Positions 36,269-45,352 are shown, counted from the first letter of the stretch. The stretch is DNA of 64,000 nucleotides from Ancylobacter oerskovii (GCF_018390555.1 NZ_JAHBGB010000044.1:647424-711423); one strand, 5' to 3'. The notes: generated by a model not told the origin, from the sequence alone. Translations and numbers: made by a program.

Positions 36269-38146
36269 TCAGCGCGCTCCCAGCAGGCCCTGAGGGCGCA
36301 CGCGCAACGCGGCCAGCAGGAGCAACCCGTAGATGATCATCCGCCACTCCGCGAAGCCGCGCAGGAACTCGGGCAGGATGGCGAGGGCGAAGCCGCTGAC
36401 CGCCGCGCCGGTGAAATTGCCCAGCCCGCCGAGCACCGCCATGGTGAGGACGAGGATGGAGGTTTCCACGGTGAAGCTCTCGGGGCTCACTACCTGCTGC
36501 ACATAGGCGAACAAGCCGCCCGCGAGCCCGGCAAGCGCGCCGGAAATGGCGAAGGCCAGCAGGATGTAGCGTTTCACCGGCAGGCCCGATGCCTGCGCCG
36601 CCAGCCTATCCTCGCGGATGGCCCGCCATACCCGCCCGATGGGCGAGGAGACATAGCGTTCGGCGATGACGAGGCCGATCACCACGAAGCCCAGTACCAG
36701 CCAGTATTTCTGCGCCGTGGTGGCGAAGCGCGCCCCGCCCAGGATTTCCAGCACCGGATGGGGAATGTTGAGGATGCCCATCGGGCCGCGCGTCACCGAC
36801 ACCCAGTTGAGAAACACCAGGAAGCCGATCTGGCCGATGGCGAGCGTGCCGAGCGCGGCGGTGTGGCCGGTGAGCCTGAGCAGCGGGATCGCGGCGACGA
36901 CCGCGACCAGGGCGGTCAGGGCGATCGCGACGAGCAGCGTCGCATCGGCGGAGAGGCCATAGGGGCGGGCCAATATGCCGACCGCATAGGCCCCGACGCC
37001 GAAGAAGGCGGCATGGCCGATGGAGAGGATGCCGACCGAGCCGGAGACGAGGCTGGTGCTCACCGCCAGCAACGCGAAGATGAAGCCGTAGATCAGCGCC
37101 TGCAGCACATAGGTGCTGGTCAGCACCAGCGGCACGGTGGCGAAGGCGATCCCGACGACGAGGAAGCCCCATGCCGGCAGGTAGACGGCGCGGATCGCGG
37201 TCTGCTGGCTGGAGGAGGAGGCGAGCAGGCTGGTGGTCGGCATGGCGCCCGCCGCCGCGCCGGCTCCGCCCAGCGCGTCGAGCCGCTTGCTGCCGAGGAG
37301 GCCGTTCGGCTTCACCAGCAGCATCAGCAGCAGCAGGGTGAAGGCGATGGCGTCGCGGTAGCTGTCGCCGACATAGGCGCTCGCCAGCGTCTCGCCGATG
37401 CCCAGCAACAGGCCGCCGACCACCGCGCCGGGAATGCTGGCAAGGCCGCCGAGCAGCGCCGCCGCGAAGCCCTTGAGGCCGAAGGGGATGCCCATCTGCG
37501 GGAAGACGCTCTGGAAATAGAGCGCGACGAGGATGCCGCTCAGCGCGCCCAGCGCCCCGGCGAGGCCGAAGGCGATCTGGCGCATCGCCTCGGTGCGGAT
37601 GCCGAGCTGCGCGGCCGCGGCCGAATCCTGCGCGGTGGCGCGCAGCGCCCGGCCGGTCCAGGTGAAGGAGATGAACAGGGTGAGCGCCACCGTCGCGGCG
37701 GCGCCGAACGCGAAGATCACCAGATCGGTCAGCGTGATGTAGGCATTGCCGATGAAGAAGGTCGTGTTCGACAGTGCCGCCGGGAAGGGCTGGCTTTCGG
37801 GCGACCAGATGATCTCCGCCGATTGGTCGATGATGGTGCTTATCGCCAGGGTGGACAGGAAGGGCGCGATATAGGGCGCCCCGATCAGCGGGCGCAGCGC
37901 GATACGTTCCAGCAGCAGGCCGAGAATGGCGACGATCACCACCGAGACGGCCGCCGCCGCCACCAGGGGCAGCTCGAACCAGGCAATGGCGGAATAGGCG
38001 ATGAAGGCGCCCAGCATGAACAGCGCGCCCTGCGCGAAGTTGATGATGTTCGCCACGCCGAAGACCAGGCTGAAGCCGAGGGCGATCAGCGCGTAGACCT
38101 GGCCGATCGCCAGACCGTTCAGGATCTGGCTGAGAAACAGCTCCAT
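36269..38146 (-). CDS. Fused ABC permease, LivH-LivM
   Basis: 625 residues, twice the length of a single Liv permease. Residues 1-290 match LivH (LFLSQILNGLAIGQVYALIALGFSLVFGVANIINFAQGALFMLGAF; later GLKGFAAALLGGLASIPGAVVGGLLLGIGE). A linker of about 30 residues (AAAGAMPTTSLLASSSSQQ) follows. Residues 320-625 match LivM (LLAVSTSLVSGSVGILSIGHAAFFGVGAYAVGIL; VSPESFTVETSILVLTMAVLGGLGNFTGAAVSGFALAILPE). One polypeptide can thus supply both membrane halves in equal amount. The frame is unbroken, so this is a genuine fusion. It is in one operon with livG and livF; the binding-protein gene ends about 100 bases upstream. Confidence 0.92.
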   Translation of the reverse strand: MELFLSQILNGLAIGQVYALIALGFSLVFGVANIINFAQGALFMLGAFIAYSAIAWFELPLVAAAAVSVVIVAILGLLLERIALRPLIGAPYIAPFLSTLAISTIIDQSAEIIWSPESQPFPAALSNTTFFIGNAYITLTDLVIFAFGAAATVALTLFISFTWTGRALRATAQDSAAAAQLGIRTEAMRQIAFGLAGALGALSGILVALYFQSVFPQMGIPFGLKGFAAALLGGLASIPGAVVGGLLLGIGETLASAYVGDSYRDAIAFTLLLLMLLVKPNGLLGSKRLDALGGAGAAAGAMPTTSLLASSSSQQTAIRAVYLPAWGFLVVGIAFATVPLVLTSTYVLQALIYGFIFALLAVSTSLVSGSVGILSIGHAAFFGVGAYAVGILARPYGLSADATLLVAIALTALVAVVAAIPLLRLTGHTAALGTLAIGQIGFLVFLNWVSVTRGPMGILNIPHPVLEILGGARFATTAQKYWLVLGFVVIGLVIAERYVSSPIGRVWRAIREDRLAAQASGLPVKRYILLAFAISGALAGLAGGLFAYVQQVVSPESFTVETSILVLTMAVLGGLGNFTGAAVSGFALAILPEFLRGFAEWRMIIYGLLLLAALRVRPQGLLGAR

Positions 38147-38245
38147 GGGAGGGGTAGCCTTGGAAAAACGCGGAGGAGAAGGCTCGGGAAACGCAAGAAC
38201 GCCACCCTCCCTGCCGGAAGGGCGGCGTTCGCGTGTCGGCGGCGG

Positions 38246-39367
38246 TCAATAGAGGACGTATTTGCCGTCCTTGACGATGATGTAGGTGCTCTTCTTGTTC
38301 ACCTCGCGCTCGTCGTCATATTTGGTGACGCCGGTGACGCCCTCATAGGCCGGCGCGTTGGCGATGGCGTCGCGCACATTCTCGCCGGTCAGCGGCTTGC
38401 CGGACTTGATGACGGCGCGGATGGCGTTCACGCCGACCGCGATCGAATCATAGGCGAGTGCGGAATACTGGTCCGGCAGCCGGCCATACTTCTCCTTGTA
38501 GGCATCGACGTAGTTCTTCACCTTCGGATCGTCCGGGAAGAAGGTGGTGTAGAGCAGCACGCCCTCGGCATCCTTGCCGGCCAGTTCGAGGAACTTCGGA
38601 TTGCTCAGCGGATCGGGGGCGCCGACCGGAATGGTCACGCCGGCCTGGCGCAGCTGCTGCACGAAAGCCGAGGCTTCCTGGTAGTGCACCGGCAGGAAGA
38701 TCACGTCCGGGTTGAGCGCCTTGATCTTGGAGACCAGCGGGCGGAAGTCGCGGGCATTGGGGGCGATCGGCTCGATGAGCACGACCTCGCCGCCCCTGGC
38801 CTCGATCGCCGCCTTGGTGAGGGTGGCGGTCACCTGGCCCCAGTCGTCCTGGAAGTAGGGAATCGCGATCTTCTTGCCCTTCAGCTTCTCCAGCACCAGC
38901 TCGGCGTGAAGCGGGGCCAGCTTGTCCTGCCGGATGTTCTGGCGGAACTGGTAGGGGCTGAACTTCGGGAAGTCTGGGTGCGAGGAGGAGGGGCTGATCT
39001 GCGGGATCTTGGCCTCGGTGAGGATCGGCGCCGCCGCCAGGGCGGCGGTGGTGGTGAACGAGCCGATGGCGAGAACCAGATCCGGCGTGTTCGCGAATTT
39101 CTGCGCGATGCTCGCCGCCTCCTTGGGCGAATTGCGATCGTCCTCGTAGATGACCTCGAGCTTGCGGCCGTCGATGCCGCCTGCCGCGTTGGTCTGCTCC
39201 TCGAACAGCTGCACCGAATCGCGGAAGCGCTCGCCGAAATTGGCCAGATTGCCCGTCAGCGGGGCGAAGAAGCCGACCCGGATCGGCTCGGCCGCCTGCG
39301 CGGCAACGCCGGGAACGGCCAGGCCGAGCGCAAGGAGCAAGCCGGCGGTTGCGCGGCGGAACGTCAT
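38246..39367 (-). CDS. Branched-chain-type ABC substrate-binding protein (LivJ/K-like)
   Basis: 373-residue periplasmic protein of the type-I binding fold. A signal peptide (MTFRRATAGLLLALGLAVPGVAAQAAE) precedes PIRVGFFAPLTGNLANFGERFRDSVQLFEEQTNAAGGIDGRKLEVIYEDD. Also typical are ILAIGSF-like TTTAALAAAPILTEAKIPQISPSSS and YDSIAVGVNAIRAVIKSGKPLTGENVRDAI. GGAG lies six bases before the ATG at 39367; an ATG four codons upstream overlaps that site. A good sigma-70 promoter precedes it. The ligand is unknown; many relatives bind aromatic or aliphatic acids. Confidence 0.92.
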   Translation of the reverse strand: MTFRRATAGLLLALGLAVPGVAAQAAEPIRVGFFAPLTGNLANFGERFRDSVQLFEEQTNAAGGIDGRKLEVIYEDDRNSPKEAASIAQKFANTPDLVLAIGSFTTTAALAAAPILTEAKIPQISPSSSHPDFPKFSPYQFRQNIRQDKLAPLHAELVLEKLKGKKIAIPYFQDDWGQVTATLTKAAIEARGGEVVLIEPIAPNARDFRPLVSKIKALNPDVIFLPVHYQEASAFVQQLRQAGVTIPVGAPDPLSNPKFLELAGKDAEGVLLYTTFFPDDPKVKNYVDAYKEKYGRLPDQYSALAYDSIAVGVNAIRAVIKSGKPLTGENVRDAIANAPAYEGVTGVTKYDDEREVNKKSTYIIVKDGKYVLY

Positions 39368-39399
39368 TGGAAACTCCATAATCTATTTAATATGTAGAC

Positions 39400-39427
39400 A
39401 TTATTTGTCCTCTGGCTATCGTGTCAA
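39400..39427 (-). promoter_or_regulatory. Sigma-70-like promoter of the Liv operon
   Basis: On the minus strand TTGACA (39422-39427) is followed after 16 bases by AATAAT (39400-39405), a full -35 match and a 5/6 -10 match. It lies 33-60 bases upstream of the binding-protein ATG. Downstream, ATGTCTACAT (39391-39400 region) is a small palindrome that could be an operator. The divergent ligase gene starts at 39510. Confidence 0.65.
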
Positions 39428-39509
39428 TGGAAGTCTGGTTGCGTTGCAGCATGTTGCCCCCCGGCGCTCTGCACGTCCTGCCAAAATTAGAAAATCGGGA
39501 ATGATATCA

Positions 39510-41024
39510 ATGGCTCACAACCTCTCTGACGTCCTGTTCGGCGGGAAGGCCGGGGATGTGGCACTCATCGAGGCCACCGACGCCGGCGTGCGGAGCTTCA
39601 GCTATGGAGAGCTGAACAGGCGGGTGAATGCACTCGGCCGCGGCCTGCGCGCCCGGCTGGGGGAGCGGGGCTTCCGGGTCGCGGTGCTGGCGCGCAACAG
39701 CGCGGACTATGTCGTGATCTATTTCGCCGTCATGCGCGCGGGCGGGGTGGTCGTGCCGTTCAACTGGCGGGCGGGCGACGAGGCGGTGGACTTCCTCCTG
39801 CGCGACGCGGCCATCGACATGATCTTCACCGACGACGCCGAGCGGCATGGCCGCCGACCCGGCGCGGTGCTGATCGGCAGCGAAGCCTGGGAGGCGTTGC
39901 AGGACGAGGGCGAGCTCGATCCGGCGCCGGTGGCGGAGGACGACATCGCGCAGATCCTCTACACCTCCGGTTCCACCGGCACGCCCAAGGGAGTTCCCCT
40001 TTCCCACCACGGACAGTACTGGGCCGTCGAGGAGGGGGCGAAGCTGGTGTCCGATCCGGGTTCCTACCGGGTGCTGGTCGCCGCGCCGCTGTTCCACATG
40101 AATGCGCTGTTCAACGTGAAGCGCACCTTCCGGGCCGGCGGCAGCCTCGTCGTGCTTCCCGGCTTCACCCCGGCGGGCTTTGCACGCGCGGTCGACACGT
40201 TCCGCTGCGACTGGGTCTCCGGGGTGCCGACCATGATCGCGATGCTGGCCCGGCATCTCGGCGACGAGGTGCCCTCGGCGTTCGCGCGGGTGCGCTTCCT
40301 GTTCATCGGATCGGCGCCCTATGGCGACAATCTGATCGCCGAGGCCCGCCGCCTTTTCCCCGGTGCCGAGATCGCCAATTTCTACGGCACCACCGAGGCC
40401 GGCCCGACCGTCTATGGCCGCCATCCCGATGGACGCCCGACACCGGCGCTCTCCTGCGGCTACCCCTTGTTCCAGGAAAATCTGCGCCTCGTGGCGGCGG
40501 ACGGCACGCTCGTCGAGGGGGAGGGGGAAGGCACGCTGTTCATGCGCACCCCGGCGACGATGGCCGGCTATCTCAATCGGCCGGAGGTCAGTGCCGCCGT
40601 CCTGCAGGACGGGTGGTACAACAGCCGCGACATCATCCGGCAGGATGCCGAGGGGTTTCACTATTTCGTCGGGCGCGTCGACGACATGTTCATTTCGGCA
40701 GGCCACAATATCTATCCGGCGGAGATCGAGCGCGTGCTGGAGCAGCATCCGGCCATCGAGCAGGCGATCGTGGTTCCCGTGCCCGACAGTCTCAAGCATG
40801 AGGTGCCGGCGGCCTTCGTCGTCACCCGCGGCGGGGTCGCCTTGCAGGAGAGCGAGGTGAAGGAGTGGTTTGTCGCGCAGGCCGATCCCTATCTGCATCC
40901 CCGGCACATCTTCGCGGTGCCGGAGATTCCGCTCGCCCAGACCAACAAGGTGGACCGCACGAGGCTGAAGGCCGAAGCTGCCCTCCGTTCGGGGCGGGCG
41001 CAGGGAGCGAACCATGCAGCGTGA
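39510..41024 (+). CDS. AMP-forming acyl-CoA ligase
   Basis: 504-residue ANL-superfamily enzyme that activates a carboxylic acid with ATP and CoA. The AMP motif is ILYTSGSTGTPKGVPLSHHG; other motifs are NFYGTTEAGPTVYG, GWYNSRDIIRQDAEGFHYFVGRVDDMFISAGHNIYPAEIE and the C-terminal lysine in PLAQTNKVDRTRLK. ATG at 39510 used; an ATG at 39501 adds three residues. It is divergent from the Liv operon and 12 bases upstream of the ATC-hydrolase-family gene, so the pair likely handles the imported acid. Confidence 0.9.
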   Translation: MAHNLSDVLFGGKAGDVALIEATDAGVRSFSYGELNRRVNALGRGLRARLGERGFRVAVLARNSADYVVIYFAVMRAGGVVVPFNWRAGDEAVDFLLRDAAIDMIFTDDAERHGRRPGAVLIGSEAWEALQDEGELDPAPVAEDDIAQILYTSGSTGTPKGVPLSHHGQYWAVEEGAKLVSDPGSYRVLVAAPLFHMNALFNVKRTFRAGGSLVVLPGFTPAGFARAVDTFRCDWVSGVPTMIAMLARHLGDEVPSAFARVRFLFIGSAPYGDNLIAEARRLFPGAEIANFYGTTEAGPTVYGRHPDGRPTPALSCGYPLFQENLRLVAADGTLVEGEGEGTLFMRTPATMAGYLNRPEVSAAVLQDGWYNSRDIIRQDAEGFHYFVGRVDDMFISAGHNIYPAEIERVLEQHPAIEQAIVVPVPDSLKHEVPAAFVVTRGGVALQESEVKEWFVAQADPYLHPRHIFAVPEIPLAQTNKVDRTRLKAEAALRSGRAQGANHAA

Positions 41025-41036
41025 GGTGCGGATCTG

Positions 41037-41519
41037 ATGACGACTGTTTCCATTCTCGAGAAGCGACGCATCGAGGCGGAGATCATCAAGCCGATCTATG
41101 ACGAACTCGTCGCTCGCTTCGGCAAGGATGAAGCCAAGGCCGTGATCGGAAAGGCGGTACGGGAGAATTCGATCCGGCAGGCCGCCGCGTTTCGCACCGA
41201 GCTCGGTGAGCATTCGGGCATCGACGGCTTCTATTCGACGCTGCATTTGTGGACGATGAACGGGGCGCTGGAAATCGAGGTCACCGAGCAGTCTCCGACC
41301 GCGCTCGACTACAACGTGCATCGCTGCCGCTATGCCGAGATGTACCGTGAACTCGGCCTTGCCGAGATCGGCCACCTGCTGTCGTGCCAGCGCGATGCGG
41401 TGTTCTGCAAGGGCATCGATCCCCGCATCGAGATGGAGCGCACCCAGACCATCATGGAGGGCGCGGACCATTGCGATTTCCGCTATCGGCTCAAGGAAGA
41501 GCCGCTTTCGGACAGGTGA
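41037..41519 (+). CDS. L-2-amino-thiazoline-4-carboxylate hydrolase family protein
   Basis: 160-residue protein whose C-terminal part matches what I know of the ATC-hydrolase family (PF14196): LEIEVTEQSPTALDYNVHRCRYAEMYRELGLAEIGHLLSCQRD, FCKGIDPRIEMERTQTIMEGADHCDFRYRL. Four cysteines (C97, C117, C124, C146) stand in the conserved blocks. The founding enzyme opens the thiazoline ring in bacterial cysteine production, but most relatives are uncharacterised. Here it is coupled to a CoA ligase and faces a Liv-type transporter, so a ring-opening or hydrolytic step on another acid is plausible. Cytoplasmic, no signal. Confidence 0.78.
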   Translation: MTTVSILEKRRIEAEIIKPIYDELVARFGKDEAKAVIGKAVRENSIRQAAAFRTELGEHSGIDGFYSTLHLWTMNGALEIEVTEQSPTALDYNVHRCRYAEMYRELGLAEIGHLLSCQRDAVFCKGIDPRIEMERTQTIMEGADHCDFRYRLKEEPLSDR

Positions 41520-41570
41520 GCCGGTGCGGAAGGAGAGCGCGCCGTCTCCCCTTCCGCATGCGTTCCCTTC

Positions 41571-42695
41571 TCAGGCGCTGGCACGCCAGGCGGCATCGCG
41601 GTCCTTGGTGAAGGCGGACGTCACGCCGTCGGGCGCGTTCCGCTGGACGGGTAGGTGCGGCAGCACCAGTTCGGCGAAGCGATACGCTTCTTCCAGCAAC
41701 GGCATGCCCGAGGCGATCAGCACCTCGATGCCGGCGTCGCGATAATCCTGCAGGCGCTGCACGACCTGCTGCGGGCTGCCGACCAGCGCCGTGCCCGGCC
41801 CATGCCGCACGAGGCCGATGCCGGACCACAGATTGGGCGCGATCTCCAATTCCCGCAGATCCTTCGGCTTGCGTCCGCCATGGAGCGCGGACATGCGCTG
41901 CTGGCCCACCGAATCGATGCCCGCCACATAGGCCTGGGCGCCGGCGACGGCCGCCTCGTCCATATGGTCGTAGAGATCCTGCGCCGCCGCCCAGGCGGCC
42001 TTCTCCGTCTCGCGCACGATCACATAGAGCCGGATGCCGAAGCGGATCGCATCCGCGCGTCCGTGCCTGGCCGCGAGCGCGCGGACTTCCCTTATCTTGG
42101 CCTGTGCCTGCTCCGGGGTCTCGCCCCAGGACAGATAGGTGTCGATATGCTTGGCGGCGACCTCGTGGGCGGCCGGCGAGGAGCCGCCGAACCAGAGCGG
42201 CACATGCGCCTGGGTGGGAGGCAGCGGCAGGCCGGCATCCACCACATGGATGAACCGGCCCTTGAACGTCACCGTTTCGCCGCGCAACAGGCCGCGCAGC
42301 ACGGTGAGGAACTCGTCCGTATAGGCATAGCGGTCGTCATGGCTGAGATGGGTGCCGAACTGCGCCATCAGCCTGGCATCGCCATTGACGATGTTCACCC
42401 GCAGCCGACCGTTGGAAAACTGGTCGAAGGTGGTGATCATCTTCGCCAGCAGCACCGGCGAGAGCAGCGGTGGATGAGCTGCGATAAGATGCTGGAAATG
42501 CTCGGTATAAGGGATGAGCGCCGCGCCCTGGATCCAGGCGTCGTGCGAGCCGGTGGCGAGCAGGGCGCCCGTGAAACCGAGATGGTCCACGGCGCGGGCG
42601 ATCTGCTGGAAATAGGCGTAGTTGAGCGGGCGAGCGCCATCCTTGCGCCAGGGATAGCGCCCGTCCGGGCCGGTGAGGTACCACAACACTTCCAT
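41571..42695 (-). CDS. LLM-class flavin monooxygenase, SsuD-like
   Basis: 374-residue TIM-barrel enzyme using reduced FMN. It follows the alkanesulfonate monooxygenase (SsuD) pattern: MEVLWYLTGPDGRYPW, YFQQIARAVDHLGFTGALLATG, TTFDQFSNGRLRVNIVNGD, DRYAYTDEFLTVLRGLL, TFKGRFIHVVDA, VPLWFGGSSPAAHEVAAKHIDTYLSWGETPEQ and GSPQQVVQRLQDYRDAG. It would cleave sulfonates to aldehyde and sulfite. No FMN reductase (SsuE) is in the window. The SsuA-like gene lies 29 bases upstream in the same direction. Confidence 0.88.
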   Translation of the reverse strand: MEVLWYLTGPDGRYPWRKDGARPLNYAYFQQIARAVDHLGFTGALLATGSHDAWIQGAALIPYTEHFQHLIAAHPPLLSPVLLAKMITTFDQFSNGRLRVNIVNGDARLMAQFGTHLSHDDRYAYTDEFLTVLRGLLRGETVTFKGRFIHVVDAGLPLPPTQAHVPLWFGGSSPAAHEVAAKHIDTYLSWGETPEQAQAKIREVRALAARHGRADAIRFGIRLYVIVRETEKAAWAAAQDLYDHMDEAAVAGAQAYVAGIDSVGQQRMSALHGGRKPKDLRELEIAPNLWSGIGLVRHGPGTALVGSPQQVVQRLQDYRDAGIEVLIASGMPLLEEAYRFAELVLPHLPVQRNAPDGVTSAFTKDRDAAWRASA

Positions 42696-42724
42696 TTTTC
42701 TGGCCTTTTTGTCGTTGGACCGGC

Positions 42725-43597
42725 TCAGGCGAGCGCGGCGAAATGCGAATCATCGACCGTGTCGGCAACGTCGATGGGGTGTGCAATGAGGCCGAAACGC
42801 GCGAACAGGTCGGCATGCCCCTGCTGCTCCGCGAGAAACTCGGCACCGGGCGGGAACACGCCCCATGGCCGGTTCGCCAGCGCCGGCAGCCACTGCTTCG
42901 CCGAGTTCCCGTTGACGCCGTCGAGCAGGGCCGCGGCGGCCTCGGGATCCGCCGCGGTGGCGGCATCGGACGCGATCAGCTCGTCGAGCAGAACGCGCAC
43001 GGCATCGGGATGGCGCCGCAGGATCTCCACCGGCGCCCAGAACACGGTGCGGTTCGAGAAATGCGCGCCCGGCGCCGCGAGAATGCGCACCGGCACCTGC
43101 GCCGCGATCTGCGAATAGAGCGGGTCGGTGGCGACGATGGCATCGAGATGGCCTTCGACAAAGGCATCCCTGGCGGTGGCCGGGATGATCTCGGCCGCCT
43201 TCACCTCGCGCCAGTCCAGCCCGGCCGCCTCGAGTTCGGCGGCGAGGAACTGGGTATGCCACGAGATCGGCATCAGCCCGACGCCCCGCCCGCGCAGATC
43301 CGCGAGCGAGCCTATTCCGGCGTCTTCGCGTACCAGCAGGCCGCCGCGTTCGGGACGCGGCTGGCCTATTGCGAACACGGCGGTCGAAAAGCCTTCCGCC
43401 TTGGCCAGGATCGGCGGGGTGGCGCCCGTGCCGGCAAGCTGAATGACCCCGGCCTTCAGCAACGGAATGGTCTGCGAGCCGGCGCCAAAGACGAAGAAGG
43501 ACAAATCGCGGGCGGCGAGCCGGGCCCGCGCGGCCTTGCGGCGCGCAAGGATCGACAGGGAGGGGTTCTGCGGATGAGCGCCGATCACGAGCGGCAT
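42725..43597 (-). CDS. SsuA/NMT1-like binding-fold protein without signal peptide
   Basis: 290 residues of the sulfonate/nitrate/taurine binding fold: VFGAGSQTIPLLKAGVIQLAGTGATPPILAKAEG, ERGGLLVREDAGIGSLADLRGRGVGLMPISWHTQFLAAELEAAGLDWREV, DAFVEGHLDAIVATDPLYSQIAAQ. AAGGAG lies seven bases before the ATG at 43597 (MPLVIGAHPQNPSL), and the family's first strand begins right there, so no export signal is present. Extending upstream gives a Pro/Arg/Ser-rich stretch, not a signal. No ABC permease or ATPase is adjacent. It may be a cytoplasmic relative or depend on a signal I cannot see. It forms an operon with the SsuD-like gene. Confidence 0.75.
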   Translation of the reverse strand: MPLVIGAHPQNPSLSILARRKAARARLAARDLSFFVFGAGSQTIPLLKAGVIQLAGTGATPPILAKAEGFSTAVFAIGQPRPERGGLLVREDAGIGSLADLRGRGVGLMPISWHTQFLAAELEAAGLDWREVKAAEIIPATARDAFVEGHLDAIVATDPLYSQIAAQVPVRILAAPGAHFSNRTVFWAPVEILRRHPDAVRVLLDELIASDAATAADPEAAAALLDGVNGNSAKQWLPALANRPWGVFPPGAEFLAEQQGHADLFARFGLIAHPIDVADTVDDSHFAALA

Positions 43598-44557
43598 GGG
43601 CAGGCTCCTTGGTGAGGCCGAGGGTGAGGACGGAGAGGGGCGAGCGGCTCCGCGCGGGGGGGCGATGCGGTCGGCCCGGTCCTGCACGCTCTCCATCGCC
43701 GGGAAGACGCGCGAACCGCGAGGCGCAGCCGCCGCCAAATGCGAGCCTTGGGCAGGAAACGATCCTCAAAATATCTTCTATAGCCAATAAAACATATAGA
43801 TAATATCGGCAACCCTCGCGTCTGAGCCCCGCACTGGTCGCTACTGAGCCAACCGGTCGCGCGAGGGGGCTCGTCGAGATGCAGGGCTGTCGAACGTGGG
43901 GGTCATGAAGGCGTAGAGCCGCATCCAAGCCATCGGTGAGGGTGGACTGTCGGGAAGCGCCGCCGGATAGGAGAGGCCGGTTACGAGGCTGTTCGGCGTC
44001 GCTGCGCTGAAGGCTGCGGAAACAGGGAGGTCGCAGTGTTGCGGCTTCTCATTCCAGAAGGACGGAAGCATCGGCTTCCGTCAGCGCATCTGGAAACATA
44101 CGGACCCCCAAAGGGGGGATGGTTGGGCTGCCGCTGCGCGGGGGCGCGAGGTCGCGACGGATAAATTTTCCGTTGGCTTCACGACAGAAACGGCGAAGTC
44201 GACCGGCAAGGCATCGCGCGTTAGAGGCACGTTACCCGTGGGTGACGCCGCTCGCCCCCACACCGAGTGGGTTGGCGCCGGAAACGACGGATCTGCAAAC
44301 GAGCCGACCGCGCCTGCAATGGCCCCGGCTTTCCGGGCTCCCAGAAGACAATGGAGCCGCAGGGAGGCAGAAATGCAACGTGACCGCATGGCCGCTATCT
44401 TGCGACGTCGATCGAAAATTGGTTGATGTTCATTCTTCCCGCGGGCCGGAATCCAAGGCTGAAGGACATGGCGCCCTCGGTGCCGGTCATGTGCTGAGAA
44501 GCCTCTGGAGAAGGGGCGCTGCGCCCCGTTCGGGTGGGCCTCACCTGGCGCAACCGT
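43598..44557. other. 960-base region with no recognisable gene
   Basis: 43760-43810 is AT-rich and probably holds the promoter of the SsuA-like operon; an imperfect inverted repeat (ATCTTCTATA 43773-43782, TATAGATAAT 43795-43804; 8 of 10 pair) is there. From 43812 to about 44500 the sequence is GC-rich with several hairpins: GACGGAAGC/GCTTCCGTC at 44061-44082 and CCCCC/GGGGG near 44105-44117. Short minus-strand frames (43841-44071 and 44081-44389) lack ribosome-binding sites and known domains. A structured RNA or a mobile-element relic is possible; I see no gene I can support. Confidence 0.45.
44505..44530 (-). terminator. Hairpin after the polyamine-type ABC operon
   Basis: GGGGCG (44513-44518) and CGCCCC (44522-44527) form a 6-bp stem with a CTG loop; in the minus direction it is followed by TTCTCC. 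It lies about 30 bases after the stop at 44558. Confidence 0.5.
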
Positions 44558-45352
44558 TTACCGAACGAAGGTCTTCGCCAGCCCGGCGGTACGGTCGACC
44601 ACGATCACCACTGCCAGAGTCAGCACCACCAATAGTACCGAGATGGCGGCGACGAGCGGGTCCGCCTGCTGCTCCACATGCCGGTACATAGCGACCGGCA
44701 GGGTCGACAGGCGCGGCCCGGTCATGAACAGCGACAGCACCACCTCGTCGAAGGAGACGAGGAAACACAGCGCCGCCGTGGATACCATGCCCGAGCGCAT
44801 CATCGGCAGGGTGACACGGAAGAACACCGTGAGGGGCGGCGCGCCGAGCGTCGCCGCGGCTTCCTCCACCGGGATCGGCAAGGTGGCGAGTGCCGTCGAC
44901 AACACGCGGATCGCATAGGGCAGAGTGACAATGAGATGCGCCGCCACCAGGCCCTGGAAGGTGCCGAGCAGGCCGAGCGGGGCGAACACCAGCAAGATGG
45001 CGAGGCCGAGCACGATGGTCGGCAGCAGCAGCGGCGCGGTGAACAGGCTGCCCAACACCTCCGCGCCCAGCGGGCGCAGCCTTACGAGCGCATAGGCGGC
45101 CGGCAGGCCGATCAGCAGCGATAGCGCCGTTACCACCAGTGCCAGGATGAGACTTACCGAGAAGGCGGCCGTCATCCGGGTGTCCGAGAAGATGGCACCG
45201 TACCAGCGCAGGCTCCAGCTCGATGGGGGGAACGCCATATAGGTGTCGCCGCTCAGCGAAATGGGAATGACGATGATGAGCGGCGCCAGCAGGAACAGGA
45301 ACATCAGGCCGGCGGCGGCCTTCAGCACCGGGGAGATCGGGCGTTCGTCCAT
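44558..45352 (-). CDS. ABC transporter permease, PotC-like
   Basis: 264-residue inner-membrane permease with six segments and the binding-protein-dependent loop VEEAAATLGAPPLTVFFRVTLPMMRSGMVS (EAA motif contacting the ATPase). FLLAPLIIVIPISLSGDTYMAFPPSSWSLRWY is typical of the spermidine/putrescine-type second permease. It is the last gene of nit - rraA-like - SBP - ATPase - permease - permease. The solute is not defined. Confidence 0.9.
   Translation of the reverse strand: MDERPISPVLKAAAGLMFLFLLAPLIIVIPISLSGDTYMAFPPSSWSLRWYGAIFSDTRMTAAFSVSLILALVVTALSLLIGLPAAYALVRLRPLGAEVLGSLFTAPLLLPTIVLGLAILLVFAPLGLLGTFQGLVAAHLIVTLPYAIRVLSTALATLPIPVEEAAATLGAPPLTVFFRVTLPMMRSGMVSTAALCFLVSFDEVVLSLFMTGPRLSTLPVAMYRHVEQQADPLVAAISVLLVVLTLAVVIVVDRTAGLAKTFVR

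Noticed and set aside
35819..39397. Plus-strand open frame of almost 1200 codons opposite the Liv genes
   Set aside because: Same shadow effect: it runs antisense through the LivG, fused permease and binding-protein genes and has no domain.
42725..43597. SsuA-like protein as a DszB-type sulfinate desulfinase
   Set aside because: The protein contains no cysteine, and the desulfinase needs a catalytic one.
44081..44389. 102-codon minus-strand frame in the 43.6-44.5 kb gap
   Set aside because: Looks vaguely familiar as a recurrent hypothetical protein, but without RBS or domain I cannot separate it from antisense of a structured element.
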